From Diadema setosum (taxonomy: Eukaryota > Echinodermata > Echinoidea > Diadematoida > Diadematidae): DNA of 64,000 nt. Both the position numbers and the translations under genes were made by a program. The stretch's first letter is position 1; every line of letters starts with the position of its first letter. Location of the stretch: positions 43,522,333 through 43,586,332 of the forward strand of contig NC_092686.1 in NCBI RefSeq assembly GCF_964275005.1. Direction: 5' to 3'. Shown piece by piece: positions 47,401 to 51,999 of this stretch. The notes under the pieces were generated by a model. That model was not told the origin of the DNA, did not search any database, and was given only the letters and a program-made list of their open reading frames with translations.

Positions 47401-48647
47401 TCAGACTTACCTCCCGATCTTAAAATAAATCTTATGGTATGTACTAACACTGGTGAAAGCTTCATGCTTTAGTCAAATTTTGCACAATTCACGTGATTTT
47501 GAGGGCTTAACTGCTCTACTAATAGTAATTGGGATGATCGAGGAATAAGAATGTTTTCAAAATCTAAAACAAATCACAATTAACGAGGATGATGACATGA
47601 TGATATTGGTAGCCTCACCATGCATGAGTTGGGGCTCAAGGAAGCAGAACAAAAGAAGAAAGTATACATAAATTCTACACAGGTGAACTTCCTAAGCATG
47701 TTGCACTGTAACTAATGTAATCAGGGCTGGCAGAGCATTTTCAAAAGGGGAGGGCAGCACTTCCAGGTTAAAAAAAAGTGTGGGGGCCCAAAGTGATATG
47801 ACACCTTATGTATTCCTTTGTATGGTGCACAAAAAGTGGGGGGGGGGGGGCCCGTACCCCCACAGCCCCCACGGTTCCGCCGGCCATGCATGGGAATTAC
47901 ATTGCTACATTGTGAGCCTCCTAACCAATGTCATCATCTTTGTTCAGTGTAATTTGGTTCGGGTGTTGTTGTTTTTTGTTGTTGTTTTTTTTTTTGTTTT
48001 TTTGTGTTTTTTTTTTGGGGGGGGGTTGTCAGAGTATTGGTTTCTCCGATCTATAGTACCATCACAATAAATTCCACAAATCTATAGAGCTGTGGATTTA
48101 CATCATGTGAAATTATGAAAATCATCTGCAACCTTTTAGATAAATTCCCCCCTGTATGCCCATGCTTTGGGTTAAAAAGATGTACAGCTAGAACCCTCTA
48201 TACATACAATGTATTGTAGGCAGAGGATAGGGCCCATAATGATCACTCATCCTCGGCGAGAACGTCGAAATGCAGGGGGAGGGGGAGGGTTAAAACCTTT
48301 GCTTTTACCATCTACATACATGTACTACAGAAAAAATGCAAAATGCAAAGTAGAACTAGAATTTTGTAAGATTGCTGTTTTTGTGCCGTTTCCACACTGC
48401 ATTCATCCATTCACTCACCAATATGAACAAAGTCATTGTCTTCCAGGATGTCCACTAGGAGATCGTCTGGGAACAGCAGAGAACCACCTTGCGTCTTCCT
48501 GACTTCAACGACTTCATCCTCCATGACATAGTTCTTCATCGTACGGTATCGTGAAAGACTTTCCTTCCCCAACCAGTCCACCGTATTTTTGTTGCTTTTG
48601 CATGGAATGAGGATCCATTCTCCACGCATTCTCGCGTTTACTCTCAT
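5686..48647 (-). CDS. HAL: histidine ammonia-lyase (histidase), complete 19-exon gene
   Basis: HAL removes ammonia from L-histidine to give trans-urocanate, the first step of histidine breakdown; the family works as a cytosolic homotetramer. Nineteen coding exons join with consistent phases and GT-AG introns into 661 codons (human HAL has 657 residues). The self-made MIO cofactor comes from Ala254-Ser255-Gly256 in [11 protein letters not shown]. Other visible active-site motifs are YGINTGFG (Tyr165), NSATDNP (424-430), SYTLRCCPQ (Tyr396, Arg399), GNFHGEY (443-449) and EDHVSMGG (Glu530). The start at 48,647 matches the human N-terminus ([10 protein letters not shown] against VRGEWLAVPC); an in-frame ATG 14 codons upstream exists but is not needed. 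Donors of exons 2 (GTACAG) and 12 (GTATCC) are weak. The C-terminus is unusually basic. Introns 1 and 2 (9.0 and 12.5 kb) are swollen by transposons. I am very sure of this identification. Confidence 0.97.
6301..6862. mobile_element. TA-target MITE (Tc1/mariner-like) in HAL intron 18
   Basis: The ends CAGTCAAACCTGTCTATAGC and its mirror (CAGGTTTGACTG) are inverted repeats flanked by TA on both sides. Inside are several copies of GTGGCCGCTATAGACAGG in both orientations. It has no coding capacity. A perfect TA duplication and this length fit a Tc1/mariner-type MITE. It is preceded by a TA microsatellite. Confidence 0.8.
7076..7145 (-). CDS. HAL: HAL exon 18 (residues 589-612)
   Basis: 70 bases between TTCTAG and GTGAGT, encoding [18 protein letters not shown] and then LLRENK. 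Phase 2 in, phase 0 out. It corresponds to the human WIKDRFMAPDIEAAHRLL segment near the C-terminus. Confidence 0.93.
7774..7882 (-). CDS. HAL: HAL exon 17 (residues 553-588)
   Basis: 109 bases after CATGTAG, encoding [19 protein letters not shown] and ending in VRSVV plus a split Arg/Ser codon at AG|GTATGA. Very close to human VLAIELLAACQGIEFLRPL. Confidence 0.95.
8324..8358. repeat. (GT)n microsatellite, HAL intron 16
   Basis: About 35 bases of uninterrupted GT. Shorter GT runs lie upstream at 8,053-8,072 and 8,173-8,190, so the whole of 8,040-8,360 is GT-rich. The apparent long frame over it is low-complexity. Confidence 0.9.
8873..9007 (-). CDS. HAL: HAL exon 16 (residues 508-552)
   Basis: 135 bases between ATGCAG and GTACTA, encoding [20 protein letters not shown] and then [15 protein letters not shown]. 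It carries the conserved EDHVSMGG motif with the active-site Glu530. A frame on the opposite strand here is a shadow of this exon. Confidence 0.96.
9479..10253. mobile_element. piggyBac-like TTAA MITE with CpG-rich ends, HAL intron 15
   Basis: Perfect terminal inverted repeats CCCTATTCTAACTG / CAGTTAGAATAGGG flanked by TTAA (9,475-9,478 and 10,254-10,257). A second inverted motif, GGGGGGTCAATTTGACCCCC, lies just inside each end. The subterminal parts are CpG-rich (CGGCCGCCGATCGCGCGATC on the left, GCGAAACGTCG on the right) while the middle is AT-rich. No coding sequence. CCC next to TTAA fits piggyBac. Confidence 0.8.
10486..10572 (-). CDS. HAL: HAL exon 15 (residues 479-507)
   Basis: 87 bases between TATTAG and GTAAGA, encoding [19 protein letters not shown] and then [10 protein letters not shown]. 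Matches human [29 protein letters not shown] almost residue for residue. Confidence 0.96.
10942..11020 (-). CDS. HAL: HAL exon 14 (residues 453-478)
   Basis: 79 bases between TTGGCAG and GTAAGA, encoding [20 protein letters not shown] and then ERLVNP. Phase 0 in, phase 1 out. Confidence 0.96.
11649..12973. mobile_element. hairpin-ended element with TGACCT tandem array, HAL intron 13
   Basis: The left part holds the small hairpin GTCGCTTTGGCGAC and then TATGCCTCCGCC. The right end is the hairpin ATGCCTCCGGCACCACTTCG + TGGCGGAGGCAT, giving inverted ends TATGCCTCCGCCA / TGGCGGAGGCATA. Inside are degenerate tandem units of about 150 bases; the two clearest are near 12,440-12,735 with a period of 152. 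Each starts with a TGACCTTTTGACCTTTGACC cluster. A GGAC tandem run (12,861-12,927) precedes the right hairpin. No coding sequence and no named family recognised. Confidence 0.7.
12861..12927. repeat. (ACGG)n tandem run inside the hairpin-ended element
   Basis: About 16 units of ACGG with two GGAAGG interruptions, immediately inside the terminal hairpin. The related element at 31,659-38,762 has a decayed GGACGGACACACGGACAC run in the same position. Confidence 0.9.
14193..14258 (-). CDS. HAL: HAL exon 13 (residues 431-452)
   Basis: 66 bases between TACGTAG-type acceptor (TTCGTAG) and GTAGTA, encoding [20 protein letters not shown] and then AK. GNFHGEY (443-449) is part of the active-site wall in this family. 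Confidence 0.95.
14453..14483. repeat. (AAAC)n microsatellite, HAL intron 13
   Basis: Seven to eight AAAC units in the intron just upstream (in transcript terms) of exon 12's neighbour region. No other structure seen around it. Confidence 0.85.
14937..15017 (-). CDS. HAL: HAL exon 12 (residues 404-430)
   Basis: 81 bases after ATGTAG, encoding [19 protein letters not shown] and then [15 protein letters not shown] is a family signature. The donor GTATCC is non-optimal, but the reading frame and homology fix this boundary. Confidence 0.94.
15592..15746 (-). CDS. HAL: HAL exon 11 (residues 352-403)
   Basis: 155 bases between TTCCAG and GTGAGA. It encodes [20 protein letters not shown] through [20 protein letters not shown] and TLRCCPQ. 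Tyr396 and Arg399 are the family's catalytic tyrosine and carboxylate-binding arginine. A longer open frame on this strand is a different, non-homologous frame. Confidence 0.96.
16216..16311 (-). CDS. HAL: HAL exon 10 (residues 320-351)
   Basis: 96 bases between TTGTAG and GTAAGA, encoding [20 protein letters not shown] and then [12 protein letters not shown]; nearly identical to human AVERASAIARQADIVAALTL. Confidence 0.97.
17391..17442 (-). CDS. HAL: HAL exon 9 (residues 303-319)
   Basis: 52 bases between ATACAG and GTATGT, encoding [17 protein letters not shown]. This is the conserved GLALINGTQ segment lining the active site. Confidence 0.96.
17890..17937 (-). CDS. HAL: HAL exon 8 (residues 287-302)
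   Basis: A 48-base exon between ATGCAG and GTAAGT, encoding [16 protein letters not shown]. Too short to stand alone as an open frame, but both phases and the homology (human VLEAHGLKPVILKPKE) agree. Confidence 0.95.
18847..19038. repeat. perfect 96-base tandem duplication, HAL intron 7
   Basis: Two back-to-back copies (18,847-18,942 and 18,943-19,038) that I read as identical base for base, each beginning TGCACTCACAGGATGCACAT. Perfect identity implies a very recent duplication or an assembly artefact. A repetitive open frame across it is a by-product. Confidence 0.9.
19475..19993. mobile_element. old TTAA-type MITE abutting HAL exon 7
   Basis: Inverted ends AAGGACAAGTTCAC on the left and GGTGAAACTATCC on the right, with subterminal AAAGTTATGAATTTGTAAAG and its mirror AAGAATTCATAACTTTTGAAC. 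It is the same family as the copy at 43,021-43,671. Its TTAA flanks are no longer recognisable, so it is old. Its right end stops about 7 bases from the exon 7 splice donor. Confidence 0.7.
20001..20140 (-). CDS. HAL: HAL exon 7 (residues 240-286), MIO active site
   Basis: 140 bases between CCCCAG and GTGAGT, encoding [20 protein letters not shown] then [20 protein letters not shown] and GYAEAKD. Ala254-Ser255-Gly256 cyclise to form the MIO electrophile. This is the most conserved block of the protein. Confidence 0.98.
20246..20348. repeat. minisatellite of AGGAATATATC units, HAL intron 6
   Basis: About nine head-to-tail units of 10-11 bases (AGGAATATATC, with AGGAACATATC variants). The array continues for two to three units beyond the MITE at 20,349-20,601, showing that the MITE landed inside it. 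Confidence 0.85.
20349..20601. mobile_element. 253-base MITE inserted in the intron 6 minisatellite
   Basis: Terminal inverted repeats GAAGAGTTTGTTCTCAAAAA / TTTTTGCGAACAAACTCTTC, extending inward through CCGATAAGTCCA and its mirror TGGACTTATCGG. It is flanked by ATAT on both sides (20,345-20,348 and 20,602-20,605). The ATAT belongs to the surrounding tandem unit, so the duplication may be 2 to 4 bases. No coding sequence; superfamily not assigned. Confidence 0.75.
20692..20855 (-). CDS. HAL: HAL exon 6 (residues 185-239)
   Basis: 164 bases between CTCCAG and GTGAGA. Encodes [40 protein letters not shown] and [21 protein letters not shown] and LLALRIN are family signatures. The acceptor was chosen so that the split Ile codon and frame continue from exon 5. 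Confidence 0.97.
22380..22403. repeat. (GTT)n microsatellite, HAL intron 5
   Basis: About eight GTT units inside a T-rich stretch, just before a decayed MITE. Nothing else of note seen in 20,930-22,500. Confidence 0.8.
22501..22881. mobile_element. TTAA MITE, AGGGAT family, decayed copy (HAL intron 5)
   Basis: Same family as 40,665-41,026 and 55,555-55,941. Shared blocks are AATGAGAAACCTCTTA, GAGATATCCAAAAAA and TTATTAGGATCTCTTTGTTT. Right TTAA intact (22,882-22,885), left decayed to TTCA. Central part is an imperfect inverted repeat. Confidence 0.7.
23044..23126. repeat. (CA)n microsatellite, HAL intron 5
   Basis: About 80 bases of CA with three short interruptions. A smaller CA run at 23,362-23,380 follows a few hundred bases on. 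Confidence 0.9.
24239..24305 (-). CDS. HAL: HAL exon 5 (residues 163-184)
   Basis: 67 bases between TTTCAG and GTAAGT, encoding [19 protein letters not shown] and then [11 protein letters not shown] carries the catalytic Tyr165. Too short to show as a long open frame. The variant INTG (human ITTG) is common in bacterial enzymes of the family. Confidence 0.96.
25176..25335. mobile_element. 160-base TA-target MITE, HAL intron 4
   Basis: Inverted ends CAGTCAGCCTTGCTTAAGTC / GACTTTATGCAAGGTTGACTG flanked by TA on both sides. Length and TA target fit a Tc1/mariner-type MITE. Its right end lies about 60 bases from exon 4. Confidence 0.75.
25396..25468 (-). CDS. HAL: HAL exon 4 (residues 139-162)
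   Basis: 73 bases between GTTCAG and GTAAAT, encoding [19 protein letters not shown] and then LKENK, matching human LTPTAEKRVQKSREVIDSIIKEK. Phase 0 in, 1 out. Confidence 0.93.
25772..25926. repeat. dispersed repeat with poly-G/poly-C core, copy 1
   Basis: Shares TTTCAGGTTAAAAAAAAGTG, GGGCCCAAAGTGAT, TATTCCTTTGTATGGTGCAC and CCGCTGGCCATGC with 47,760-47,888. The middle is a G-run (about 25,862-25,880) followed by a C-run (about 25,889-25,908) that could pair. Type unknown. Confidence 0.6.
26045..26608. mobile_element. TTAA MITE with AGGG ends (Kolobok-like), HAL intron 3
   Basis: Ends AGGGAAGGTAAACCC / GGGTTTATCTTCCCT (imperfect) flanked by intact TTAA (26,041-26,044 and 26,609-26,612). Long imperfect arms are shared with 43,676-43,995 (AAAGAGCAATGTGGATTGAG). 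No coding sequence. Purine-start termini beside TTAA fit Kolobok better than piggyBac. Confidence 0.8.
26716..26790 (-). CDS. HAL: HAL exon 3 (residues 114-138)
   Basis: 75 bases, 25 codons, between CTGCAG and GTTAGT, encoding [20 protein letters not shown] and then ERKIE; aligns with human YIELDGDRLTTEDLVNLGKGRYKIK. Both phases are 0. Confidence 0.94.
26926..28970. other. HAL intron 2, left part: nothing recognised
   Basis: AT-rich intron sequence with no exon, repeat element or RNA gene that I can support. Short open frames at 27,943-28,200 and 28,211-28,692 have no recognisable protein content. Confidence 0.5.
28975..29140. repeat. (ATT)n microsatellite, HAL intron 2
   Basis: About 165 bases of ATT/TTA triplets with occasional ATC and GTT interruptions. 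It yields long poly-Leu, poly-Tyr and poly-Asn/Ile frames that are artefacts. Confidence 0.95.
29691..30678 (-). mobile_element. 5'-truncated LINE, L1/Tx1-like ORF2 end, HAL intron 2
   Basis: On the minus strand, 30,295-30,651 encodes the end of a LINE ORF2 ([19 protein letters not shown], then [19 protein letters not shown]). The typical CSFC zinc-knuckle region continues in another frame ([18 protein letters not shown]) to a stop at 30,063-30,065, so there is a frameshift near 30,300. A 3' UTR, AATAAA at 29,717-29,722 and an A-run at 29,696-29,705 follow. TATCCCTTT at 29,682-29,690 and 30,679-30,687 may be the target duplication. The insertion is dead on arrival, about 1 kb long. Confidence 0.75.
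29934..29999. repeat. palindrome in the LINE 3' UTR
   Basis: CTAAAGGAACATATATGTTC + CTTTAG is a perfect 26-base palindrome (29,955-29,980), extended after a short bulge by TATAGCAAAACAAAAGCT and its mirror. It forms a stem of over 30 pairs. Confidence 0.9.
33480..34024. other. conserved inner block of the inverted-repeat transposon, copy 1
   Basis: A non-tandem block just inside the left array, nearly identical to 45,660-46,203 in copy 2 apart from small indels. Short frames occur on both strands (for example [18 protein letters not shown]), none open throughout or recognisable. Both copies diverge right after the shared AAAAAGGT. It may be a remnant of the parent element's coding or promoter region. 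Confidence 0.45.
34619..34650. repeat. (GAA)n microsatellite in the transposon core
   Basis: About ten AAG/GAA triplets at 34,619-34,650, within the part of copy 1 that copy 2 lacks. It could be the tail of a small inserted element, but no other boundary is seen. Confidence 0.85.
35640..37150. repeat. degenerate ~165-base repeats with GGGAGGGGG motifs in transposon core
   Basis: Roughly eight decayed units recur near 35,795, 35,990, 36,160, 36,310, 36,470, 36,655, 36,825 and 36,990. Each has CTCC ... GGGAGGGGG followed by a pyrimidine-rich part ending near TTTTTTTC and AGATTC. Identity between units is low, so this is an old array. Confidence 0.5.
39290..39399 (-). CDS. HAL: HAL exon 2 (residues 77-113)
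   Basis: 110 bases between TATGCAG and GTACAG, encoding [20 protein letters not shown] then [17 protein letters not shown]. Sequence is poorly conserved here in all HALs (human VIEGDAMSPDFIPSQPEGVY). The call rests on phase continuity on both sides and on position; the donor is weak. Confidence 0.85.
39633..40568. mobile_element. hairpin-ended repeat, interrupted by a LINE, HAL intron 1
   Basis: Begins TACCCCCGCCCCTAGTG and ends in the hairpin ATACCTCGTAGTGTGAAGG + GGGTAT. It holds at least two copies of a unit with CAAATTTGACTTTAATTGC-like and GTGGTTACCATGGCAACA blocks (39,818-39,890 and 40,423-40,510). A LINE end at about 39,957-40,419 splits it. Layout matches 11,649-12,973. Confidence 0.55.
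39957..40419 (+). mobile_element. 3' end of a CR1/L2-like LINE, HAL intron 1
   Basis: On the plus strand the last roughly 70 codons of a LINE ORF2 read through [29 protein letters not shown] and [12 protein letters not shown] to TGA at 40,178-40,180. The pattern (small, positively charged, then SYAG..IW, LP-like, then LRKYLL) is typical of the CR1/L2 C-terminus. A UTR, AATAAATCTC and a (CATTT)n tail (to about 40,419) follow. 5'-truncated. Confidence 0.7.
40665..41026. mobile_element. TTAA MITE, AGGGAT family, best copy (HAL intron 1)
   Basis: Ends AGGGATTGTACAGTTTTGG / CCAGTACTGTACAGTTCCT flanked by intact TTAA (40,661-40,664 and 41,027-41,030). About 360 bases with no coding sequence. Three further copies are in the window (22,501, 55,555, 56,123). 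Confidence 0.8.
41393..41420. repeat. (GT)n microsatellite, HAL intron 1
   Basis: About 14 GT units. The surrounding 41,031-42,300 is otherwise unremarkable AT-rich intron with no element I can define. Confidence 0.85.
42316..42345. repeat. (AAC)n microsatellite, HAL intron 1
   Basis: About ten ACA/AAC triplets with one ATA interruption near the start and CTAC at the end. Confidence 0.85.
42608..42806. mobile_element. 199-base MITE with GGCCC ends, HAL intron 1
   Basis: Inverted ends GGCCCAAATTCTCAAAGGTG / AGCTTTGAGAATTCGGGCCC, with GGAATAAC and GTTATTCC inside each end and an extra internal copy of TTCTCAAAGGTGGAATAACT. No coding sequence. I cannot define a target duplication, so the superfamily is open. 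Confidence 0.7.
43021..43671. mobile_element. TTAA MITE with AGGAC ends, internally duplicated (HAL intron 1)
   Basis: Ends AGGACAAGTTCACCTCC / GGTGGACTTGTCCT flanked by TTAA (43,017-43,020 and 43,672-43,675). Same family as 19,475-19,993. A segment of about 105 bases starting GAATTTTTGAAGCT(T/G)CTGCTC occurs twice in tandem (about 43,129 and 43,239). Arms carry GGCTGGATGAGAAGAC and its mirror. Confidence 0.8.
43676..43995. mobile_element. short TTAA MITE sharing a TTAA with its neighbour
   Basis: Ends AGAAAACCAAAACCCAAAGA / TCTTTGGGTTTGGGTTTCCT, arms as in 26,045-26,608. Its left TTAA (43,672-43,675) is also the right TTAA of the preceding MITE; its right TTAA is 43,996-43,999. Confidence 0.75.
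44653..47521. mobile_element. inverted-repeat DNA transposon, copy 2 (2.9 kb, HAL intron 1)
   Basis: Same family as 32,290-38,332: left end ...CAGATAAGCCGAAGAATTG, right end ...CTGCTCTACTA, with five TGACCTCTGATGACC units on the left (one fewer than copy 1) and mirrored units on the right from 46,722. Core (46,204-46,721) is only about 0.5 kb and unrelated to copy 1's core, apart from the shared block before it. The outermost left bases have decayed. No recognisable transposase. Confidence 0.8.
47760..47888. repeat. dispersed repeat with poly-G core, copy 2
   Basis: Second copy of the repeat at 25,772-25,926, sharing AGGTTAAAAAAAAGTG, GGGGGCCCAAAGTGAT, GTATGGTGCACAAAAAG and CGGCCATGCATG. Target duplication and class not visible. 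Confidence 0.6.
48419..48647 (-). CDS. HAL: HAL exon 1, coding part (residues 1-76 and split 77)
   Basis: Start ATG at 48,645-48,647 (A at -3). Encodes [29 protein letters not shown] and [12 protein letters not shown] before the donor GTGAGT. This matches the N-terminal domain of vertebrate HAL (VRGEWLAVPC ... VGWLGREAVRRY ... NNEFVEV). An in-frame ATG 42 bases upstream (48,689) is possible but not supported by homology. A TTTCAG at about 48,675 could be an acceptor for a 5' UTR exon. Confidence 0.94.
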
Positions 48648-49692
48648 CGTTGGTCTAGTGTAATACACGACGAACTGAAACGAATGCAAGCTAGTGAGAT
48701 GACAACACGACGGGTGTTCAAAAAACCGGTTTTATGAAGCTGTTTTGTTTCTATGGTCTTTTCGTGCACGTGTGGTGTGGTGGCTACAGCTACAAAATCA
48801 AAATGGCAATCAAAGCCAAAGCCAAAGGCACTAGTAGTACACGCGTCGTTTTCTGGTGGGTTTGTTTTACGTGAAAGTTGTAATGCCAATAGGTACCTAC
48901 ATTTGCAATTTTTCAATCCGAACCCGACGCTCAATGTAGCTAGACGTAGAAAGTAAGATTTCTTTTAGGCCGGTAATAGCTAATGAGTTCACACCACATA
49001 TCCAAGGAGAATAGATAATCAGAGTAGGTATCCAGTGGATCGCCAAAACGTGACAACGTAGACACTTTTCTATCCCCCCAGACCAAACACAGAAACCTGC
49101 CCCACCACAAGGATCTTGGGGTGTACAATAACAGAGCAAGATCCAATGAATAATTGCACGTGCGCCTTCACGCTACTTCGTTTCTAGGTATGACCTCATC
49201 AACGCGTTTGTCAGAGCGTCTTTAAAAAATATATTTTTTGAAAAAATATAATTCATTTGAAGATGCATATTATCAGACGTTATGCCTATTGTTCACTGAC
49301 CATAACAAGTGATATTCTAAGTGATAACATGAACCAAGATAGTTTGAAATGAACAACAAACAAATGAAACATAGGGTTGTTCTCCCCTACACCAAAATGG
49401 GTTATGCCGAAGGTGTGGTCGGGGGCTTGGCACTTGTTCAAGGCCAGGCCAGTGCGCTGGCGGGAATCTCTGGATGAACTAATGCACAGCTCTATGAGTG
49501 AGGGTCACCTCCCTGCGCAGATCGATGTTCGAGTGATACTACCACTGAACTGTACTACATAGTGGAACGGGAGTACGCACAGTGCAGTGAAAGATGGCGT
49601 CCACCATTTTGAGACTCCCATACAAAGAAGCGAGCTTTGCTGGCCCCGCTCCCTGCTCTCAGCGTGTACTGACCGTTCCATAGTAGAGTTCA

Positions 49693-49871
49693 GCGCCAGT
49701 GTGTTATACTGCCCTCTTACGGGCAGTGTTTGAGATGTATGTTATATTGTTGTTGTACAACCTTCGCCCCTTTCGGCCGGCAGTTTGTGTTGCGTGAGCA
49801 TAATAAAGTTTGCTTGAACCTTAACTATTGTGACTGGTTATCCATCCCCGAACAATGTTCTTTTAATGGCG
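49693..49871 (+). repeat. left long terminal repeat
   Basis: Holds a hairpin (ACTGCCC at 49,708-49,714 with GGGCAGT at 49,721-49,727) and a poly-A signal AATAAA at 49,802-49,807. Ends are uncertain by a few bases; CGCCA at the start and TGGCG at the end are inverted. Virtually identical to 54,321-54,499. Confidence 0.8.
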
Positions 49872-50196
49872 TGGTGGCAGCTACATGGGATCAAGTACCC
49901 TGCTCTTCCCTCATTACCGATGGATTTTACGCACGATATGGCAGCCAGTTGGTCGGCAAAACGTGTCGTGATAGGTAGTTATGGTTTGCTCGCATCTGCT
50001 GTAGTCCCATACATAGCCCTTGAATGGCTGTTCCCTGTCCCCTCTTGAGGCAGCGACCTCGCACCCAGGCCCGAGAGAGAGGCCGCCCCTACCAGCAGTC
50101 TAACCAGAAGTACAATGTACCAGGTACCTTACAGTGTTTGCGATTCTGAGTCAATTCAAATCAAAAGAAATGAAAGCAATGAATGGATGACTGAGG

Positions 50197-51996
50197 ATGA
50201 TTATGTCGGTCTTGATTATGATGATTTCTGTGACGATTATGATGATGAAAGTTATGACAGTTGTGATGAGCCCTTCGGGGACCCAAACCAACCTCGTCGA
50301 TCCCCATGATGATAGAGTATTGCATGCTACTCGGTATGATGCAGTCGGTCCCAGTACATGTAGCAGTAGACATCCTGTCCCTATGTGTATGAGTAGTCTT
50401 AGTGTTAGTGAGTCCAGTCGTTCTAATGTTAGACATACAGTTCACAGTTGCCGAATATGTCTCGTGGCCAATCGCCCAAACCAGCATCACATCAGTGATT
50501 GCTCATTCCTACCAGAGCATGAAAGAGATATCATTACATGTGCTCGCCAAGCGGCGTCCATCCTTGGCTTCTCTGATTCCCTGTGTCCATATGACAATTA
50601 TCTGGATGATTACGATGAGCTAGAGTTAGAGTGTGATTTCTCAGAAGTTGATGAATGTTTTGATGATTTTCATGACAGTGCTTTGGCTACAGATATTGTC
50701 TGCTTGTCTGCTAGGATATGTGTTGCTGATTCAGACAGTACTAGTCTTGGAGATGCAAAGGATATGTCAGATTTAGACAGGTCAATAGGGTTTCAAGACA
50801 ATTCTTACTGCTATGATCGTGGCGCATCGCAGTCAGATGAGTTCCACTTCCGGGTTGATCAGTCACCACAGTGTCCAGTAGCTAGTCCCTCAGTGTTGCC
50901 TGAAAAGGCTTGTATGTCTCCCTACATTGACCTTGACCATGGTCAGCAGACTATCCGGGTTACTCTTGCCAGTGGTTCGCCACAGAACTTCATTGGCTAT
51001 TCAGTGTTCACGAGTCTCGGAGGTGTTTTTTCGGACTCTTTTGAGACTTATCCAGTCGATCATCCTTCACCGTATGCAGTTGTTGGAGGGACGTGCCTCA
51101 CACTTACCAGAGATGGAAAGGCATTTCTCTTTGAAGGGTTAGTTGTTGACTCTCCGGATGTTATAATTGAGGCAGGCATTCCGTTCATAGTGTTGCACGA
51201 CATTACCATCCGTCCCGCAAAGCGCAGTATCACAATTGGTGATGGACCTTCGTACACCTATGGTCCTGATCCTACACCAGAGGTAGATATTCGTCTTTCC
51301 CGCACACCTCCGATGTGTCTCAGCCTTCCCCGGTACAACTCGCGTTCATCTATCTCTGATGATGTGACCGCACCTTCACAAGCCAGCAACGGTCACCACC
51401 AAGGCATAGGCCTACACCCTCATTCCCAGGATGCTGAGGCTGCACGTCAGTGTCTAGCTCAGTCGGAGCTAGCCATAATTCCCACCCCTGAGATGAATCG
51501 CACCATCCCTGATGTCACCGATGATGATTCCTCTGGTGCCCTATCCACACCTCGTCATCGCTTGGGCTTGCCAGCATGCCAGCCATCTTCAGATGTCAAC
51601 CAGTGTCCCTCACCCACTGATGAGCTTCCTGTGGATGTTCTCAATATCAGTGTTAGCAGCATCAGCACTCCTTATCGACGCAGTGGCCCCCCAGACCATC
51701 CCTGCACTATCGAGATCAACGACCCTCCTGGGCGCCCCCCAGATGCATCCAGAGGGTCCCATGCCTTCACCAGTACCTCCACTCCTGGAGATACATCTCA
51801 CGTTCCATGGTGTGAGAAGAGTACTGCTCCTTGTGTTCAGCTCTGCACATTTGTGATGTCTCCAACCCTAGACATTGCTCCTACTCCTCGACCAGGTCAC
51901 TCCACGGGCTTGCATGTAGGACCCCCTCCTGGCCGTCCTCCAGACATTGACTGTATATTCAGAAGCTCCCTGATAACTGATAACCCCCATTTTTGA
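50197..51996 (+). CDS. gag/protease-like frame of the LTR element
   Basis: A 599-codon open frame, the longest in the window. It has a gag-type zinc-knuckle region (CRICLVANRPNQHHISDCSF), an acidic stretch (YLDDYDELELECDFSEVDE), a retropepsin-like region (around GQQTIRVTLASG to PAKRSITIGDG) and a long Pro/Ser/Thr-rich tail. The order resembles gag-protease segments of Ty3/gypsy elements in aquatic invertebrates. The N-terminal end is uncertain, as the first 20 or so codons look like low-complexity read-through. No polymerase region follows. Whether it is ever expressed is unknown. Confidence 0.6.
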   Translation: MIMSVLIMMISVTIMMMKVMTVVMSPSGTQTNLVDPHDDRVLHATRYDAVGPSTCSSRHPVPMCMSSLSVSESSRSNVRHTVHSCRICLVANRPNQHHISDCSFLPEHERDIITCARQAASILGFSDSLCPYDNYLDDYDELELECDFSEVDECFDDFHDSALATDIVCLSARICVADSDSTSLGDAKDMSDLDRSIGFQDNSYCYDRGASQSDEFHFRVDQSPQCPVASPSVLPEKACMSPYIDLDHGQQTIRVTLASGSPQNFIGYSVFTSLGGVFSDSFETYPVDHPSPYAVVGGTCLTLTRDGKAFLFEGLVVDSPDVIIEAGIPFIVLHDITIRPAKRSITIGDGPSYTYGPDPTPEVDIRLSRTPPMCLSLPRYNSRSSISDDVTAPSQASNGHHQGIGLHPHSQDAEAARQCLAQSELAIIPTPEMNRTIPDVTDDDSSGALSTPRHRLGLPACQPSSDVNQCPSPTDELPVDVLNISVSSISTPYRRSGPPDHPCTIEINDPPGRPPDASRGSHAFTSTSTPGDTSHVPWCEKSTAPCVQLCTFVMSPTLDIAPTPRPGHSTGLHVGPPPGRPPDIDCIFRSSLITDNPHF

Positions 51997-51999
51997 CCT

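Noticed and set aside
48753-48956. Divergent plus-strand small gene beside the HAL start
   Set aside because: The 67-codon frame has no recognisable motif and no support beyond being open.
50161-50490. Minus-strand His-rich frame
   Set aside because: Antisense of the acidic, GAT-rich part of the LTR element.
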